NCBI RefSeq assembly: GCF_009208565.1
Contig: NZ_WFLK01000003.1
Coordinates: forward strand, 124,001 to 188,000
DNA from: Janthinobacterium aquaticum
GTDB taxonomy: Bacteria > Pseudomonadota > Gammaproteobacteria > Burkholderiales > Burkholderiaceae_D
Reading direction: 5' to 3'
DNA: 64,000 nt
Numbering within the stretch: the stretch's first letter is position 1; each line of letters starts with the position of its first letter. This document shows, piece by piece, positions 35,154-47,023 of the stretch. The position numbers and the translations under genes were made by a program. Below the pieces are notes generated by a model that had not been told where the DNA came from, made no database searches, and saw nothing but the letters and a program-made list of their open reading frames with translations.

Positions 35154-35647
35154 ACCACTCCTCCCTGGCCATCCGCCCCGCGCAGGCTGCCGACGTCGCA
35201 GCCATCTTTGGCATGATCCGCGAACTGGCCGTATTCGAACAACTCGAGCACATGATGGTGGCAAAAGAATCGATGCTGCACGACAGCCTGTTCGGCCCGC
35301 AGCCGGCGTGCGAAGCCATCGTTGGCATGGAAGGCGGGGAGGTCGTGACGTTTGCCGTGTTCTTCCATAACTTCTCCACCTTTCTGTGTCGCAAGGGTTT
35401 GTATCTGGAAGACCTGTACGTCAGGCAAAACGCGCGCGGCAAGGGCTATGGCAAGCAGATGCTGGCAGCGCTGGCGCAACTGGCCGTCGAGCGCGACTGC
35501 GGCCGCTTCGAATGGTCGGTACTGGACTGGAACGAAAACGCCATCAACTTCTACAAGGGGATGGGCGCCGATGTCATGCCGGACTGGCGCATCTGCCGCG
35601 TAGCGGGCGAGGCGCTGGCACAACTGGCAAAAGTCAACAAAGCATAG
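35150..35647 (+). CDS. GNAT family N-acetyltransferase
   Basis: A 165-residue GNAT enzyme resembling the spermidine/diamine N-acetyltransferase-like group. It has the N-terminal IRPAQAADVAAIFGMIRELA, the beta4 strand YLEDLYV, and the acetyl-CoA-binding pyrophosphate loop QNARGKGYGKQML, followed by WSVLDWNENAINFYKGMGA, typical of thialysine/diamine acetyltransferases. It is coupled to the EamA gene, suggesting that the pair handles the same amine or amino acid by acetylation and export. The substrate is inference. Confidence 0.85.
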   Translation: MNHSSLAIRPAQAADVAAIFGMIRELAVFEQLEHMMVAKESMLHDSLFGPQPACEAIVGMEGGEVVTFAVFFHNFSTFLCRKGLYLEDLYVRQNARGKGYGKQMLAALAQLAVERDCGRFEWSVLDWNENAINFYKGMGADVMPDWRICRVAGEALAQLAKVNKA

Positions 35648-35651
35648 CCAT

Positions 35652-35686
35652 AAAAAAAAACCCCACGGGCTAGCGGCACCGTGGGG
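35652..35686 (-). terminator. Strong intrinsic terminator for the minus strand
   Basis: CCCCACGG (35661-35668) pairs with CCGTGGGG (35679-35686). On the minus strand the hairpin is followed by nine T (35652-35660). It would end transcripts from the fused ABC gene and hut operon. On the plus strand there is no T-tract. The remaining bases up to 35830 show no ORF or other clear element. Confidence 0.8.
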
Positions 35687-35830
35687 TAGAACCCATTGTC
35701 AAGTGGGAGGGGGAGAATGCAATCAACAAGGTCACTATAAGCCTGGCCAGACTGATTCGCGCCGACCTTTACATTTGCTTACGGGGCATTACATTTTCAA
35801 GCAAACTATTGAATCACTTTTAAGCGAGCG

Positions 35831-37327
35831 TTAAGTCGCCAGTCTTACACGGCCCCGTACCAGCCCCCTTTCCAGCAAGGCAAACAGTCCCTGCGTCAGC
35901 AACGCCAGCACGGCTGCCGGTATCGCGCCGGCCAGCAGCATCTGGTTGTCGTTCAGGGCCAGCCCGATGGTAATGCGCTCGCCGTAGCCGCCGGCACCGA
36001 TAAAGGCGGCGATGGTGGCGGTGCCCACGCTCATCACGGTAGCGGTGCGCACGCCGGCCAGCATCACCGGCAGCGCCAGCGGCAAATCGACCAGCCACAG
36101 GCGCTGACGCCGCGTCATGCCCAGCGCCAGCGCGGCCATGCGCAAGCCCGATGGCACCTGCAGGATGCCGGTGCAGGTGTTGCTGACAATCGGCAGCAAG
36201 GCGTAAATAAACAGCGCCAATAACGCCGGCACCGTGCCGATCATGCCCAGCAGCGGGATCAGTATCGCCAGCAAGGCCAGCGACGGTACTGTCTGCAACA
36301 CGCCGACCAGCGCCAGCACGGTCTGGCGCAACGGCGCAAAGAACGCCGCCAGCACGCCCAGTGGCACGCCAGCCAGGCAGGCCAGAACGACCGACAGCAA
36401 CACCAGCGTCAGGTGCTGGCGCGTCAATCGCCACAGATCGTCGCCCAGCAGCTTGTCCCACAGGCTGCTGCGCGCCGATGCCGCAGGCTGGCTGCCGGCG
36501 CCCCTGGCCAGCCACTGCTGCGCCACGCTGGCAAAGCTTTTTCCATCGACTTCAACCGCCGCATTCATGGCAATCATGTCCTGCTCGCCGATGCGGCCCT
36601 GCAAAGCCTGCAGCGCCTGCCAGGCGGCCGGAAAACGTTCGGGCATATCGAGCCGGTACAGCAGCATGGCGTCATAGCGCGGAAAATACTGCTGTGTGTC
36701 GGCCAGCACGCGCAGGCCGTACTGGCGAATCTTGGCGTCGGTCGAATAGATATCGATCACATCAACCTGACGCTGCGCCAGTGCTTCATAGGCGATGCCG
36801 TGATCGAGACCGCGCGGCTGCTGCACCAGGCCATAGCGCGCCGCCAGCCCCGGCCAGCCATCGACGCGGCCGATAAATTCATGCGACAGCCCCAGTTTGA
36901 GCTCGGGATGGGCAGCCAGATCGGCCAGGCTGGCCACGGTTTTTTCATCGCCGCGCATGGCCAGCGCATAGGTATTGTTGAACCCCAGCGGCACCGCCAC
37001 GCCCAGTCCCAGCTGCGCCAGTTCGCGGCGCATCTGCGCCAGCGCAACCGGCTTGTCGTGTTTCAGCACTTCGCTTGCAATCGTACCCGTATATTCGGCA
37101 TACACATCGATGCTGCCGGCGCGCAGTGCCGCCAGCACGATGGCGGTATTGCCCAGCCCCTGGCGATGTTCGGTGTGCACAACGCGGGCGGCCGTGCCGG
37201 TAATGATCTCGCCGAGAATATAGGACTCGGTAAAGCGCTTGGAGCCGACCTTCAGCGTGCCGCCGTCAGCCCCCTGCGCAGCAGTGCTGGCCAGGCAAAG
37301 CAGGAAAAACCAGAATATGACGCGCAC
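35831..37327 (-). CDS. Fused substrate-binding protein and permease of a quaternary-amine type ABC importer
   Basis: A 498-residue fusion. Residues 1-20 are a signal peptide; 22-285 form an OpuAC/OsmF-like binding domain (starting LKVGSKRFTESYILGEI, with the VYAEYTGT hinge segment); from about 300 to 490 is a BinpdT_transp permease with five or six helices and the EAA-like loop ALALGMTRRQRLWLVDLPLALP. The order (binding domain first) is the reverse of the permease-first fusions such as OpuFB or EgtU. No ATPase gene is adjacent. It lies 21 bases after hutI on the same strand, so it may serve histidine or a related amine. Confidence 0.87.
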   Translation of the reverse strand: MRVIFWFFLLCLASTAAQGADGGTLKVGSKRFTESYILGEIITGTAARVVHTEHRQGLGNTAIVLAALRAGSIDVYAEYTGTIASEVLKHDKPVALAQMRRELAQLGLGVAVPLGFNNTYALAMRGDEKTVASLADLAAHPELKLGLSHEFIGRVDGWPGLAARYGLVQQPRGLDHGIAYEALAQRQVDVIDIYSTDAKIRQYGLRVLADTQQYFPRYDAMLLYRLDMPERFPAAWQALQALQGRIGEQDMIAMNAAVEVDGKSFASVAQQWLARGAGSQPAASARSSLWDKLLGDDLWRLTRQHLTLVLLSVVLACLAGVPLGVLAAFFAPLRQTVLALVGVLQTVPSLALLAILIPLLGMIGTVPALLALFIYALLPIVSNTCTGILQVPSGLRMAALALGMTRRQRLWLVDLPLALPVMLAGVRTATVMSVGTATIAAFIGAGGYGERITIGLALNDNQMLLAGAIPAAVLALLTQGLFALLERGLVRGRVRLAT

Positions 37328-37348
37328 GCGGCGCTCCCGGATAAATGA

Positions 37349-38575
37349 TCAATCGGGCAAGCTTACCACTGGCGCGCGCCAGCTGCCGCCGTTCAGCACA
37401 GCCATGCAGGGATTGCACCCCATGGCATAGGCCAGGTCGGCTGGACGGGCGATGCGCCATAGCGCGAGATCGGCGCGCTTGCCTATCGCCAGCGTACCTG
37501 CTTCATCCTGCAGGCCCAGCGCGCGCGCCGCATGACAGGTGGCGCCGGCCAGCGCTTCCTGCGGCGTCAGCCGCCACAGGGTGCAGGCCATATTCATCGC
37601 CAGCAACAGCGAGGTCATCGGTGAGGTGCCGGGATTGCAGTCGGTCGATACGGCCATAGGCACGCCGGCAGCGCGCAGTTGCGCGATGGGCGGCATCTGC
37701 GTCTCGCGCAAAAAATAATACGCGCCGGGCAGCAGCACCGCTACCGTGCCCTGCTGCGCCATGGCGGCAACGCCGTCATCGGACAAGAACTCCAGGTGGT
37801 CAGCCGACAACCCCTGGTGGCGGGCCACCAGCGCCGCGCCGCCCTGGTCCGACAGCTGCTCGGCATGCAGCTTGACCGGCAGACGCAGCGCGCGCGCCGC
37901 TTCAAACACGCGCTGCGTCTGCGCGGCAGAAAAACCGATACGCTCGCAAAACGCATCGACCGCATCGATCAATCCTTCGCCAGCGATTGCCGGCAGCATC
38001 TGTGTGCAAACATGATCGATATAGTCATCGCTGCGTCCGGCAAATTCGGGCGGCAGCGCATGGGCGCCAAGAAAAGTGGTGCGCACGCGTACCGGCAGCA
38101 CCCGGCCGATTGTCCTGGCCACCCGCAGCATGCGCGCCTCGGCACCGGTTTCCAGTCCATAGCCTGATTTGATCTCGATGGTGGTCACGCCTTCGGCCAG
38201 CAGCGCCCGTACCCGCGGTAGCGACTGGCGCAGCAGTTCGCCTTCGCTGGCCGCGCGCGTGGCGCGCACGGTGGCCATAATGCCGCCGCCGGCTCGGCTG
38301 ATCTCTTCATAGCTGGCGCCGTTCAAACGTGCTTCGAATTCATCGCTGCGGTTGCCCGCATACACGCTATGCGTATGGCAGTCGATCAGCCCCGGCGTGA
38401 CCCAGCAGCCCTGGCCGTCGATCTGCTCTGCGCTGTTGGCCGGCAGTTCAGCGGCGCGCCCCAGCCAGGCGATGCGGCCATCCTTGATCGCGATGGCGGC
38501 GTCGCGTAGTTCGCCATAGCCGTTTTCCATGGTGGCCAGGTGGACGTTATGGATAACCAGGTCCCAGTCGTGCAT
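37349..38575 (-). CDS. hutI: Imidazolonepropionase
   Basis: HutI opens the imidazolone ring to give N-formimino-L-glutamate. The 408-residue amidohydrolase has the metal-binding HTH in [17 protein letters not shown], the substrate Arg/Tyr segment, [34 protein letters not shown] and [10 protein letters not shown] (the last with the catalytic/metal Asp). The ATG shares one base with the hutD stop (TGATG), fixing the start at 38575. It is the last enzyme gene of the hut operon. Confidence 0.95.
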   Translation of the reverse strand: MHDWDLVIHNVHLATMENGYGELRDAAIAIKDGRIAWLGRAAELPANSAEQIDGQGCWVTPGLIDCHTHSVYAGNRSDEFEARLNGASYEEISRAGGGIMATVRATRAASEGELLRQSLPRVRALLAEGVTTIEIKSGYGLETGAEARMLRVARTIGRVLPVRVRTTFLGAHALPPEFAGRSDDYIDHVCTQMLPAIAGEGLIDAVDAFCERIGFSAAQTQRVFEAARALRLPVKLHAEQLSDQGGAALVARHQGLSADHLEFLSDDGVAAMAQQGTVAVLLPGAYYFLRETQMPPIAQLRAAGVPMAVSTDCNPGTSPMTSLLLAMNMACTLWRLTPQEALAGATCHAARALGLQDEAGTLAIGKRADLALWRIARPADLAYAMGCNPCMAVLNGGSWRAPVVSLPD

Positions 38576-39156
38576 CAGCGCTCCTTCACAAACAAATCGA
38601 CCGGCACCAGCGACGTGGCTGCTGCCGCATCGAGCTGCCACGTATCGGCGTCGCCGGCGTCGAGCAGCAGGCTGTCATGGCGCTGCAAGGCAAACTGCCG
38701 GCGGCCATCGCTTGCCGTGAGTGCGCCGCCAGCGGCAAACAGCAAGGTGACGGCACTGGCACGCACCAGCTGCTGCGGCGCCGTGATGCGCGTGAGCTGG
38801 TGACGACAGCTGGCGCGCCGCGTCATCACATTCAAGTCGGTGGTGGCGCCCGACACCTGCGCTGTGACGGCAGCTTCGCCATCAAAACACAGCAGCGGTG
38901 CCGCCGCATCGAGGCGCGCCGTGCGCGTACCGTCGATGAGCAGTTGCACGCTCTCGCCAGCTAACAGCAGCAGGCTGCGCTCAACGCCGGCAAAGCGCGA
39001 GAACGGTCCGTCGACGGCAATGGTCGCCACGCTGATGCGCCAGATAAAATCATCGAGTCCCGCGCCTGGCGGCCAGGACGCAATTTGCGTGGTGCTGCCG
39101 CCGCCGTTTTTCCACGGCGCTGCCGGCAGGCTGGCAAACGGGATCAGCGTGGCCAT
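38575..39156 (-). CDS. hutD: HutD family protein
   Basis: HutD is a bicupin-fold protein conserved in hut operons and thought to limit or tune histidine catabolism, possibly by binding formylglutamate or urocanate; it is not one of the enzymes. The 193-residue product shows [16 protein letters not shown] near the N-terminus and [23 protein letters not shown], both HutD signatures. The start at 39156 shares one base with the hutF stop (TAATG), and the stop shares one base with hutI, so it is tightly embedded in the operon. Confidence 0.92.
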   Translation of the reverse strand: MATLIPFASLPAAPWKNGGGSTTQIASWPPGAGLDDFIWRISVATIAVDGPFSRFAGVERSLLLLAGESVQLLIDGTRTARLDAAAPLLCFDGEAAVTAQVSGATTDLNVMTRRASCRHQLTRITAPQQLVRASAVTLLFAAGGALTASDGRRQFALQRHDSLLLDAGDADTWQLDAAAATSLVPVDLFVKER

Positions 39157-40514
39157 TACAGCGCCCTCAATTGCGCCAGCGCGCGCTTGTAGGCAGCGGT
39201 AATGGCCTCCTGCGCCACATGCCGGCCGGCGCGTACCTGCCACTGGCCGCCGCACAGCACATCGCGCACCAGGTTGTCGTTGCCGCTGAAGATAAAACTG
39301 CCCAGCACATGTTCAAGCGCCACGCCGCACAAGTTCGGATGGGCGTCGTCCAGCACCAGCAGGTCGGCGCGCTTGCCCGGCGCCAGCGCACCCAGCGCGC
39401 GCCCCGCTGCCTGCGCGCCGCCCTGCAAGGCGCGCTGCCATAAAAAGTCGCCGACCTGGCGCTGCTGTGCGCTGACCGCCAGGTTGCGCTGCCGGTGCTG
39501 CAGGCGCTGGCCATATTCGAGCCAGCGCAACTCCTCGACCGGCGACTGCGACACATGGCTGTCGCTGCCGATGCCAAAATGCCCGCCCGCTGCCAGCAAT
39601 TCGCGCAGCGGAAACAAGCCGTCGCCGAGATTGGCCTCGGTGCTCGGGCACAAGCCCACCACCGCGCCGCTGGCAGCGATCTGCGCCACCTCCACTGCCT
39701 GCAGATGGGTGGCGTGCACCAGGCACCAGCGCGCATCGACTGCAAGCTCTTCATGCAGATACTGCACGGGGCGACAGCCGGTCAGTTGCAAGCACTGCGC
39801 CACTTCGGCCTGCTGTTCGGCGATATGGATATGCAGCGGCCGGCCGGGCAGCGCCTTTGACAGCTCGCGTATCTGCGTCACGCTGGCCGCGCGCAGCGAA
39901 TGCGGTGCGCAGCCCACTTCCACCTGTCCGCCGCGCAGCGGCGACAGCGCCTCGGCGATGCACAGCACATCATCGACGCCAGTGGCAAAGCGCGCCTGCT
40001 GCGGCTGCAAAGGCTGGCTGCCAAAACCGGCATGGCTGTACAGTACCGGCAGCATGGTGACGCCGATACCGCTGGTGCGCGCCGCCTGCAGCACGCGCAG
40101 CGCCGTTTCGGCCGGCTGCGCATAAAAAGCGCCATCCGGATCGCGCTGCAGGTAGTGAAACTCGCACATCGCCGTATAGCCGTGGCGCAGGCACTCGCTG
40201 TACAGCTGCGTCGCGATCGCTTCAATCTGTTCGGGCGTGATCCGGCTGGCAAAACGGTACATCAGCTCGCGCCAGGTCCAGAAGCTATCAGGCCCCTCGC
40301 CTGCCACTTCGGTCATGCCGGCCATCGCGCGCTGGAAGGCGTGCGAATGCAGGTTGACCATGCCCGGCACGACCAGCTGAACCACTTCCGCGCCGGCAGG
40401 CGCCTGCGCATTTTCCTGCACCTGCGTCAGGTTGCCCTCGCCATCCCAAGCCAGCAGCACGTCGCGGCGCCAGCCTTCAGGCAGCAAGGCGTGGCAAGCG
40501 AACAGCTGCTTCAC
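39156..40514 (-). CDS. hutF: Formimidoylglutamate deiminase
   Basis: HutF converts N-formimino-L-glutamate to N-formyl-L-glutamate and ammonia, the first step of the two-step end of the five-step pathway. The 452-residue amidohydrolase contains the metal HxH in PGMVNLHSHAFQRAMAG, the RPLHIHIAEQ segment, LVHATHL and GSDSHVSQSP. The start is taken as a GTG at 40514 that overlaps the hutG stop by four bases (GTGA); starting here gives KQLFACHALLPEGW, the expected N-terminus. The frame continues upstream without family features. Confidence 0.93.
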   Translation of the reverse strand: MKQLFACHALLPEGWRRDVLLAWDGEGNLTQVQENAQAPAGAEVVQLVVPGMVNLHSHAFQRAMAGMTEVAGEGPDSFWTWRELMYRFASRITPEQIEAIATQLYSECLRHGYTAMCEFHYLQRDPDGAFYAQPAETALRVLQAARTSGIGVTMLPVLYSHAGFGSQPLQPQQARFATGVDDVLCIAEALSPLRGGQVEVGCAPHSLRAASVTQIRELSKALPGRPLHIHIAEQQAEVAQCLQLTGCRPVQYLHEELAVDARWCLVHATHLQAVEVAQIAASGAVVGLCPSTEANLGDGLFPLRELLAAGGHFGIGSDSHVSQSPVEELRWLEYGQRLQHRQRNLAVSAQQRQVGDFLWQRALQGGAQAAGRALGALAPGKRADLLVLDDAHPNLCGVALEHVLGSFIFSGNDNLVRDVLCGGQWQVRAGRHVAQEAITAAYKRALAQLRAL

Positions 40515-41299
40515 CAGCGCACCCAGGCCACGGCGGCGCCCAATAGTTGTTGCAGCAGCGGCTGCACCTGCGCCGCCAGGCCAGCGCTGTAGGCAAACGG
40601 CGCTTCCTCGTTCATATACAGGCACTGACACATCTCGAGCTGGATCGCGTGCACGCGCTGATCAGGCCTGCCGTAATGGCGCGTGATGTGACCGCCCTTG
40701 AAGCGACCGTTCAGGGCCAGTGAAAACTGGTCCTGGCTGCGCGCCACCTGCAGCACCGCTTCGGTGAGGCCCGCGTCGCAACTGGCGCCATCGGCCGTGC
40801 CGAAGTTCAGGTCGGGCAGCTTGCCGTCAAAAAAACGCGGCACATGCGAAGCAATCGAATGGGCATCCCACAGCACCACCGCGCCATGCTCGCGCAGCAG
40901 GCGCGCCAGTTCCAACTGCAGCTGCTGGTGATAGGGCAGCCAGTAGCGCTGCAGCCGCCGCGCCGCCTCTGCCGCATCGGGCGCCTGGCCCGGCAGGTAT
41001 AGCGCTTCGCGGTGAAAGGTATCGAGCGGCAGCAGCCCGGTGGTATCCTGCCCCGGATACAGGTCGGTGTCTTCCTGCGGCCGGTTCAGATCGATGGTGT
41101 AGCGCGACCAGCGCGCCGACAGCACGGACGCCTGCATCGGCGCCAGAAAATCGTACAGCTGGCGCAGATGCCAGTCGGTATCGGCTTTCTGCAGCGCCTG
41201 CGGCGTCATGCGCGCGGCAATCTCGTCGGGGATATCGGTGCCCACATGCGGCATCGATACCAGCAGTGGAATGCGGCCCTGGCTGAACTGAAAATCCAT
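40511..41299 (-). CDS. hutG: N-formylglutamate deformylase
   Basis: HutG hydrolyses N-formyl-L-glutamate to glutamate and formate, ending the pathway. The 262-residue protein belongs to the N-formylglutamate amidohydrolase family: LVSMPHVGTDIP, YTIDLNRPQEDTDLYPGQ, VVLWDAHSIASHVPRFFDGKLPD (with the metal residues) and GGHITRHYG are all present. AGGAG before the ATG overlaps the hutH stop codon (gap of nine bases). Together with hutF it shows that this organism uses the deiminase route rather than formiminoglutamase. Confidence 0.94.
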   Translation of the reverse strand: MDFQFSQGRIPLLVSMPHVGTDIPDEIAARMTPQALQKADTDWHLRQLYDFLAPMQASVLSARWSRYTIDLNRPQEDTDLYPGQDTTGLLPLDTFHREALYLPGQAPDAAEAARRLQRYWLPYHQQLQLELARLLREHGAVVLWDAHSIASHVPRFFDGKLPDLNFGTADGASCDAGLTEAVLQVARSQDQFSLALNGRFKGGHITRHYGRPDQRVHAIQLEMCQCLYMNEEAPFAYSAGLAAQVQPLLQQLLGAAVAWVRW

Positions 41300-41308
41300 G
41301 GGGCGCTC

Positions 41309-42877
41309 CTAGGCGTACAGTGGCGCAAACAGCGCCTTGCAGGTGCTGCTCAATTCACCATGCAGCACCATCTGCCGGGCTGCCTCGATATCGGGTGCAA
41401 AGTAGCGGTCTGCGTCAAAGAACGGCACCTTCTGGCGCAGCTGCTGGTGCACGTGTTCGAGCTGCGGCGCGCTCTTCAGGGGGCGGTGAAAATCGATGCC
41501 CTGGGCGGCGGCCAGCAGTTCGATGCCGATAATGACGGCGGTATTGCGCGCCATCTCGTCCAGCCGGCGCCCGGCAAAGGTGGCCATGCTGACATGGTCT
41601 TCCTGGTTGGCCGAAGTGGGCAGGCTGTCGACGCTGGCCGGATGGGCCAGCGACTTGTTTTCCGACGCCAGCGCCGCCGCCGTCACATGCGCGATCATGA
41701 AACCGGAATTGATGCCCGGTTCGCGCACCAGGAACGGCGGCAGGCCCGATAGCGTCGCGTCGATCAGCAGCGCAATGCGCCGCTCGGCCAGCGCGCCGAT
41801 TTCGGCAATCGCCAGCGCCAGCGTATCGGCGGCAAACGCCACCGGCTCGGCGTGGAAATTGCCGCCCGAGACGATCTGCGCCAGACCGGCGGCATCATCC
41901 TGGAAAATCAGCGGATTGTCCGTCACCGCATTGGCTTCGATCAGCAGCGTGCGTCCGGCATTGCCGATCAGGTCGAGGCAGGCGCCCATCACCTGCGGCT
42001 GACAGCGCAGGCTGTACGGGTCCTGCACGCGCTCGTCGCCTTCCAGGTGCGAGGCGCGAATCGCGCTATGGGCCAGTAGCTGACGGTATAGCTGCGCCGC
42101 CAGTATCTGCCCCGGCTGGCCGCGCACGGCGTGCACGCGCGCGTCAAACGGCGCATCGCTGCCCTTGGCCGCATCGATCGCCAGTGCACCCGTCACCATG
42201 GCCGCTTCCAGCAGGCGCTCGGCCATGAACAGGCCGTGCAGCGCCAGCGCGGTCGACACCTGCGTGCCGTTGATCAGCGCCAGCCCTTCCTTGGCGGCCA
42301 GCACCACCGGCGCGATGCCGGCCTGCGCCAGCGCGTCGGCCGCCGGTATCAGCTGGCCCTGCATGCGCACCTCGCCCACGCCCAGCATGGCCAGCGTCAT
42401 GTGCGACAGCGGCGCCAGGTCGCCCGAGGCGCCCACCGAACCCTTGGCCGGAATGGCCGGCATGATGCCGGCGTTATACAGCGCGATCAGGGTATCGACG
42501 ATCAGCGGGCGCACCCCCGAATAACCGCGCGCCAGGCTGCCGATCTTCATCAGCATGATCAAGCGCACGACAGCGTCCGACAACAGTTCGCCGGTACCGA
42601 CCGAATGCGACAGAATCAGGTTGCGCTGCAATTGCTCAAGCTTGTCGTCGGCAATGCGGGTCTTGGCCAGCAGGCCAAAGCCGGTATTGATGCCGTACGC
42701 GGCGTCGCCCTTGGCCACGATGGCCTGCACGGCAGCGGCCGAGGCCTCGATCACCGGATAAGCGTCAGCCGACAAGACCAGCTGCGCGGAGGCCGCCGTA
42801 CTGGCCCACACTGCGCGCAGTTCGGCCAGCGTCATGGCGCCGGGATTGAGTATCCAATTTCTGACTGGCTGTGTCAT
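41309..42877 (-). CDS. hutH: Histidine ammonia-lyase
   Basis: HutH deaminates L-histidine to urocanate. The 522-residue enzyme carries the Ala-Ser-Gly triad (residues 150-152, in [12 protein letters not shown]) that cyclises to the MIO electrophile, and the YGINTGFG loop at 61-68. The ATG at 42877 gives the usual N-terminus; a GTG at 42889 would overlap the hutU stop by four bases (GTGA), as in the neighbouring genes, and is a fair alternative adding four residues. Neither has a strong Shine-Dalgarno, so coupling to hutU is likely. Confidence 0.95.
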   Translation of the reverse strand: MTQPVRNWILNPGAMTLAELRAVWASTAASAQLVLSADAYPVIEASAAAVQAIVAKGDAAYGINTGFGLLAKTRIADDKLEQLQRNLILSHSVGTGELLSDAVVRLIMLMKIGSLARGYSGVRPLIVDTLIALYNAGIMPAIPAKGSVGASGDLAPLSHMTLAMLGVGEVRMQGQLIPAADALAQAGIAPVVLAAKEGLALINGTQVSTALALHGLFMAERLLEAAMVTGALAIDAAKGSDAPFDARVHAVRGQPGQILAAQLYRQLLAHSAIRASHLEGDERVQDPYSLRCQPQVMGACLDLIGNAGRTLLIEANAVTDNPLIFQDDAAGLAQIVSGGNFHAEPVAFAADTLALAIAEIGALAERRIALLIDATLSGLPPFLVREPGINSGFMIAHVTAAALASENKSLAHPASVDSLPTSANQEDHVSMATFAGRRLDEMARNTAVIIGIELLAAAQGIDFHRPLKSAPQLEHVHQQLRQKVPFFDADRYFAPDIEAARQMVLHGELSSTCKALFAPLYA

Positions 42878-42885
42878 GTTCGCTT

Positions 42886-44592
<1,707 letters not shown>

Positions 44593-44644
44593 GCTGTCTC
44601 CTCGAAAGGTGGGGCGGCCATCATGAGCCGCCCTTTTACGGACT

Positions 44645-44673
44645 AGCATAGGTTGTCTATACAACCAAGTCAA
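44645..44673 (-). promoter_or_regulatory. hut operon promoter with HutC-like operator
   Basis: On the minus strand TTGACT (44673-44668) and TATGCT (44650-44645) are spaced by exactly 17 bases. The spacer holds GGTTGTATAGACAACC (44651-44666), a near-perfect palindrome of the TTGT-ATAC-AA type bound by HutC repressors. Bound repressor would block RNA polymerase, with urocanate as the expected inducer. Start of transcription should be about 45 bases before hutU. Confidence 0.75.
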
Positions 44674-44687
44674 CCGAAATTTGTCGC

Positions 44688-46367
44688 CTATTTTTCCTGG
44701 TAAACCGGCTTGCCCGCCACCCAAGTCTGCAGCACCCGGGTCTTGCCGATTGCCGACGGCGCCACCTTGAACAGGTCCTGGTCAACCACGATAAAGTCGG
44801 CCCACTTGCCTTCTTCCAGCGTGCCGATTACCTTTTCCTGGTGTGCCGCCCAGGCTGCATCGAGCGTAAAGCAGCGCAGCGCTTCGGTCACCGTCATGGC
44901 CTGCTGCCGATACCAGCCGCCGGCAGGCAGGCCGGCGCTGTCCTGGCGCGTGACGGCCGCGTGGATGCCCTCGAACGGGTTGGGTGATTCGATAGGAAAG
45001 TCCGAACCGCAGGCGATGCGCGAACCCTGCTTGAGGAAGGTACGCCAGGCGTAAGCGCTCTTGATGCGCTCGGGACCGACGCGCTGTTCGGCCATGTTCT
45101 GGTCAGAGGTGGCATGCGTGGGCTGCATCGACGGCACGATGTCGAGCGTCTTGAAGCGGGCGATATCGGCCGGCTGCACTACCTGCGCATGCTCGATGCG
45201 GTGGCGCAGGTCGGCTCCAGGATAGCGTTTCTGCAGCACCTGGTAGCCGTCGAGTATCTGGTGGTTGCCGGCGTCGCCGATCGCATGCACATTGACCTGG
45301 TAGCCGGCGCGCATGGCTTTTTCCATTTTGGCCCACATGGCGCCGTCGGGATAAAACAGCAGGCCGCGCGTGTCGGGCGCGTCGCTGTAGGGCGCCAGCA
45401 GCGCCGCGCCGCGGCTGCCCAGCGCGCCGTCGGACAGCAGCTTGACCGCGCGCAGTGCATACAGGTCGCCAGCATAGCTGTTCAAGGGCCCGTTTTTGGA
45501 CAGGGCGTCGAAGTCTTCGGTGGTATCGAAAATCATGCCGTACACACGCACGGTCAGCTTGCCATGGTCGGCGTAGTCGCGGTACAGCCGGTCCTGCACC
45601 TGGTCGATGCCGGCGTCGTGCACGCTGGTCAGGCCCACTTTGGCCAGTTGCGCCAGCGCGCCGTCGAGCGCGGCGCGGTTTTCTGTCTCGCCCGGTTTGG
45701 GCAGCACCGCGTTCATCAGTTCCATCGCGTTATCGACCAGCACGCCGGTAGCGTTGCCATCGGCATCGCGTTCGATCTTGCCGCCAGCCGGATCCTGCGT
45801 TTCGCGCGTGATGCCGGCCTGCGCCAGTGCGCGGCTGTTGGCCCAGCCGGCATGGCCGTCGACGCGGCGCAGCCAGATGGGCCGCGCGCTGTCGGCCGCA
45901 TCGAGTTCGGCGGCGGTAGGAAAGCGCCCCAGCTGCCAGATTTCCTGGTTCCAGCCGCTGCCGACAATCCAGCTGCGTTCCGGGTGCGCACGCGCAAATT
46001 CGGCCACGCTGCGCACAGCGGCCTGCAGCGAAGTGGAATCATACAGCATCACGCCGCTGGCAATCGCCCCCAGGCCGAAAACATGGCCATGCGCGTCGAT
46101 CAGCCCGGGCAGCACCGTTTTTCCCTGCAGGTCGATGTGCCTGGCGCCCTTGGCAGCCTTGCGCGCCACCTGCGTGGGCGAGCCGACGGCCAGCAGCTTG
46201 CCGCTATCGTCAAACGCCAGCGCGGCAAAGCGCTGCAGATGGCCAGCGGCCGTCAGCGTATAGCCATTGGCGTTGTTGATGACGGTATCGGCTTGCGCCT
46301 GACTCAAGGTCAAGGCGGCCAGGCAGGCCAGGGCAAACAGGGTGCGGCGCAGCGGCAGGATGGGCAT
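44688..46367 (-). CDS. Exported amidohydrolase, YtcJ-like
   Basis: A 559-residue metal-dependent hydrolase of the YtcJ/Amidohydro_3 family with an N-terminal signal peptide ([17 protein letters not shown]). Metal-site motifs include [37 protein letters not shown] and [16 protein letters not shown]. Such enzymes hydrolyse amides, carbamates or formamides; the substrate here is unknown. The gene sits just upstream of the hut promoter on the same strand but is separated from it by that promoter, so it is not evidently part of the hut operon. Confidence 0.85.
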   Translation of the reverse strand: MPILPLRRTLFALACLAALTLSQAQADTVINNANGYTLTAAGHLQRFAALAFDDSGKLLAVGSPTQVARKAAKGARHIDLQGKTVLPGLIDAHGHVFGLGAIASGVMLYDSTSLQAAVRSVAEFARAHPERSWIVGSGWNQEIWQLGRFPTAAELDAADSARPIWLRRVDGHAGWANSRALAQAGITRETQDPAGGKIERDADGNATGVLVDNAMELMNAVLPKPGETENRAALDGALAQLAKVGLTSVHDAGIDQVQDRLYRDYADHGKLTVRVYGMIFDTTEDFDALSKNGPLNSYAGDLYALRAVKLLSDGALGSRGAALLAPYSDAPDTRGLLFYPDGAMWAKMEKAMRAGYQVNVHAIGDAGNHQILDGYQVLQKRYPGADLRHRIEHAQVVQPADIARFKTLDIVPSMQPTHATSDQNMAEQRVGPERIKSAYAWRTFLKQGSRIACGSDFPIESPNPFEGIHAAVTRQDSAGLPAGGWYRQQAMTVTEALRCFTLDAAWAAHQEKVIGTLEEGKWADFIVVDQDLFKVAPSAIGKTRVLQTWVAGKPVYQEK

Positions 46368-46423
46368 GGCGTTTTCCGGTAGCGGTCAAACCACCAGTGT
46401 AGCGAAATGCCGGCGCCGGTCAA

Positions 46424-47023
46424 TCAGCGGGCGGCACGCAGCATCAACCAGTAATCGCAGCCGGTCACGGCTTCCGCATATTTTTCCACCACCTCGAAAC
46501 CCAGGCTGGCGTAAAAACCCAGGCTGCGTTCGTTGTAAGTCTCCAGGAAGCAGGCCTTGCCAGCGCGGTCAACCGCCGCCAGCCCGCCAGCCAGTACCGA
46601 CGCACCCAGCCCGCGTCCCTGCGCCTCGGGCGCAATGCCGAGAATCGACAGATACCAGGCGTCGCCCAAGTTCTGCCCCGCCATTGCCGTTTCCATGTTG
46701 TGCACCATGGCCTTGAAATTGGCCAGACCCTGCTCGCCCAGCACCGCCTGCATGCCGGCCAGGCGCTGCGCATAGGCCGCTTCACGCACCTCGGCAGCGG
46801 CATCAAGCGCCCAGATGGCGGCGCCACACCCCTCGGCATCGGCCAGGTCAACCCGGCCAGCCTGTTCGCCTTCTAGCAGCGCCAGCGCAAAATAGCCGTG
46901 CAGGATAGTGAGGCGCAGCGCTTCGTCGCCATTGCAGGCCACGCTGACGGCACGGTAAAACGGGTCGCTGGCCAGCGCCTGCGCCAGGCTGCGCGCTGCT
47001 TGTGCATGCGGATTGTGTGTCAT
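46424..47023 (-). CDS. GNAT family N-acetyltransferase
   Basis: A 199-residue acetyltransferase. The acetyl-CoA-binding loop is APEAQGRGLGASVLAGGLAAVDRAG, preceded by AWYLSILGI and followed by CFLETYNERSLGFYASLGFEV, the usual GNAT end. The N-terminal half is long and helical (HGYFALALLEGE...), as in acetyltransferases that act on small molecules. AGGAA lies before the ATG at 47023. The substrate is unknown. Its 5' region contains the second subfamily B repeat. Confidence 0.8.
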   Translation of the reverse strand: MTHNPHAQAARSLAQALASDPFYRAVSVACNGDEALRLTILHGYFALALLEGEQAGRVDLADAEGCGAAIWALDAAAEVREAAYAQRLAGMQAVLGEQGLANFKAMVHNMETAMAGQNLGDAWYLSILGIAPEAQGRGLGASVLAGGLAAVDRAGKACFLETYNERSLGFYASLGFEVVEKYAEAVTGCDYWLMLRAAR

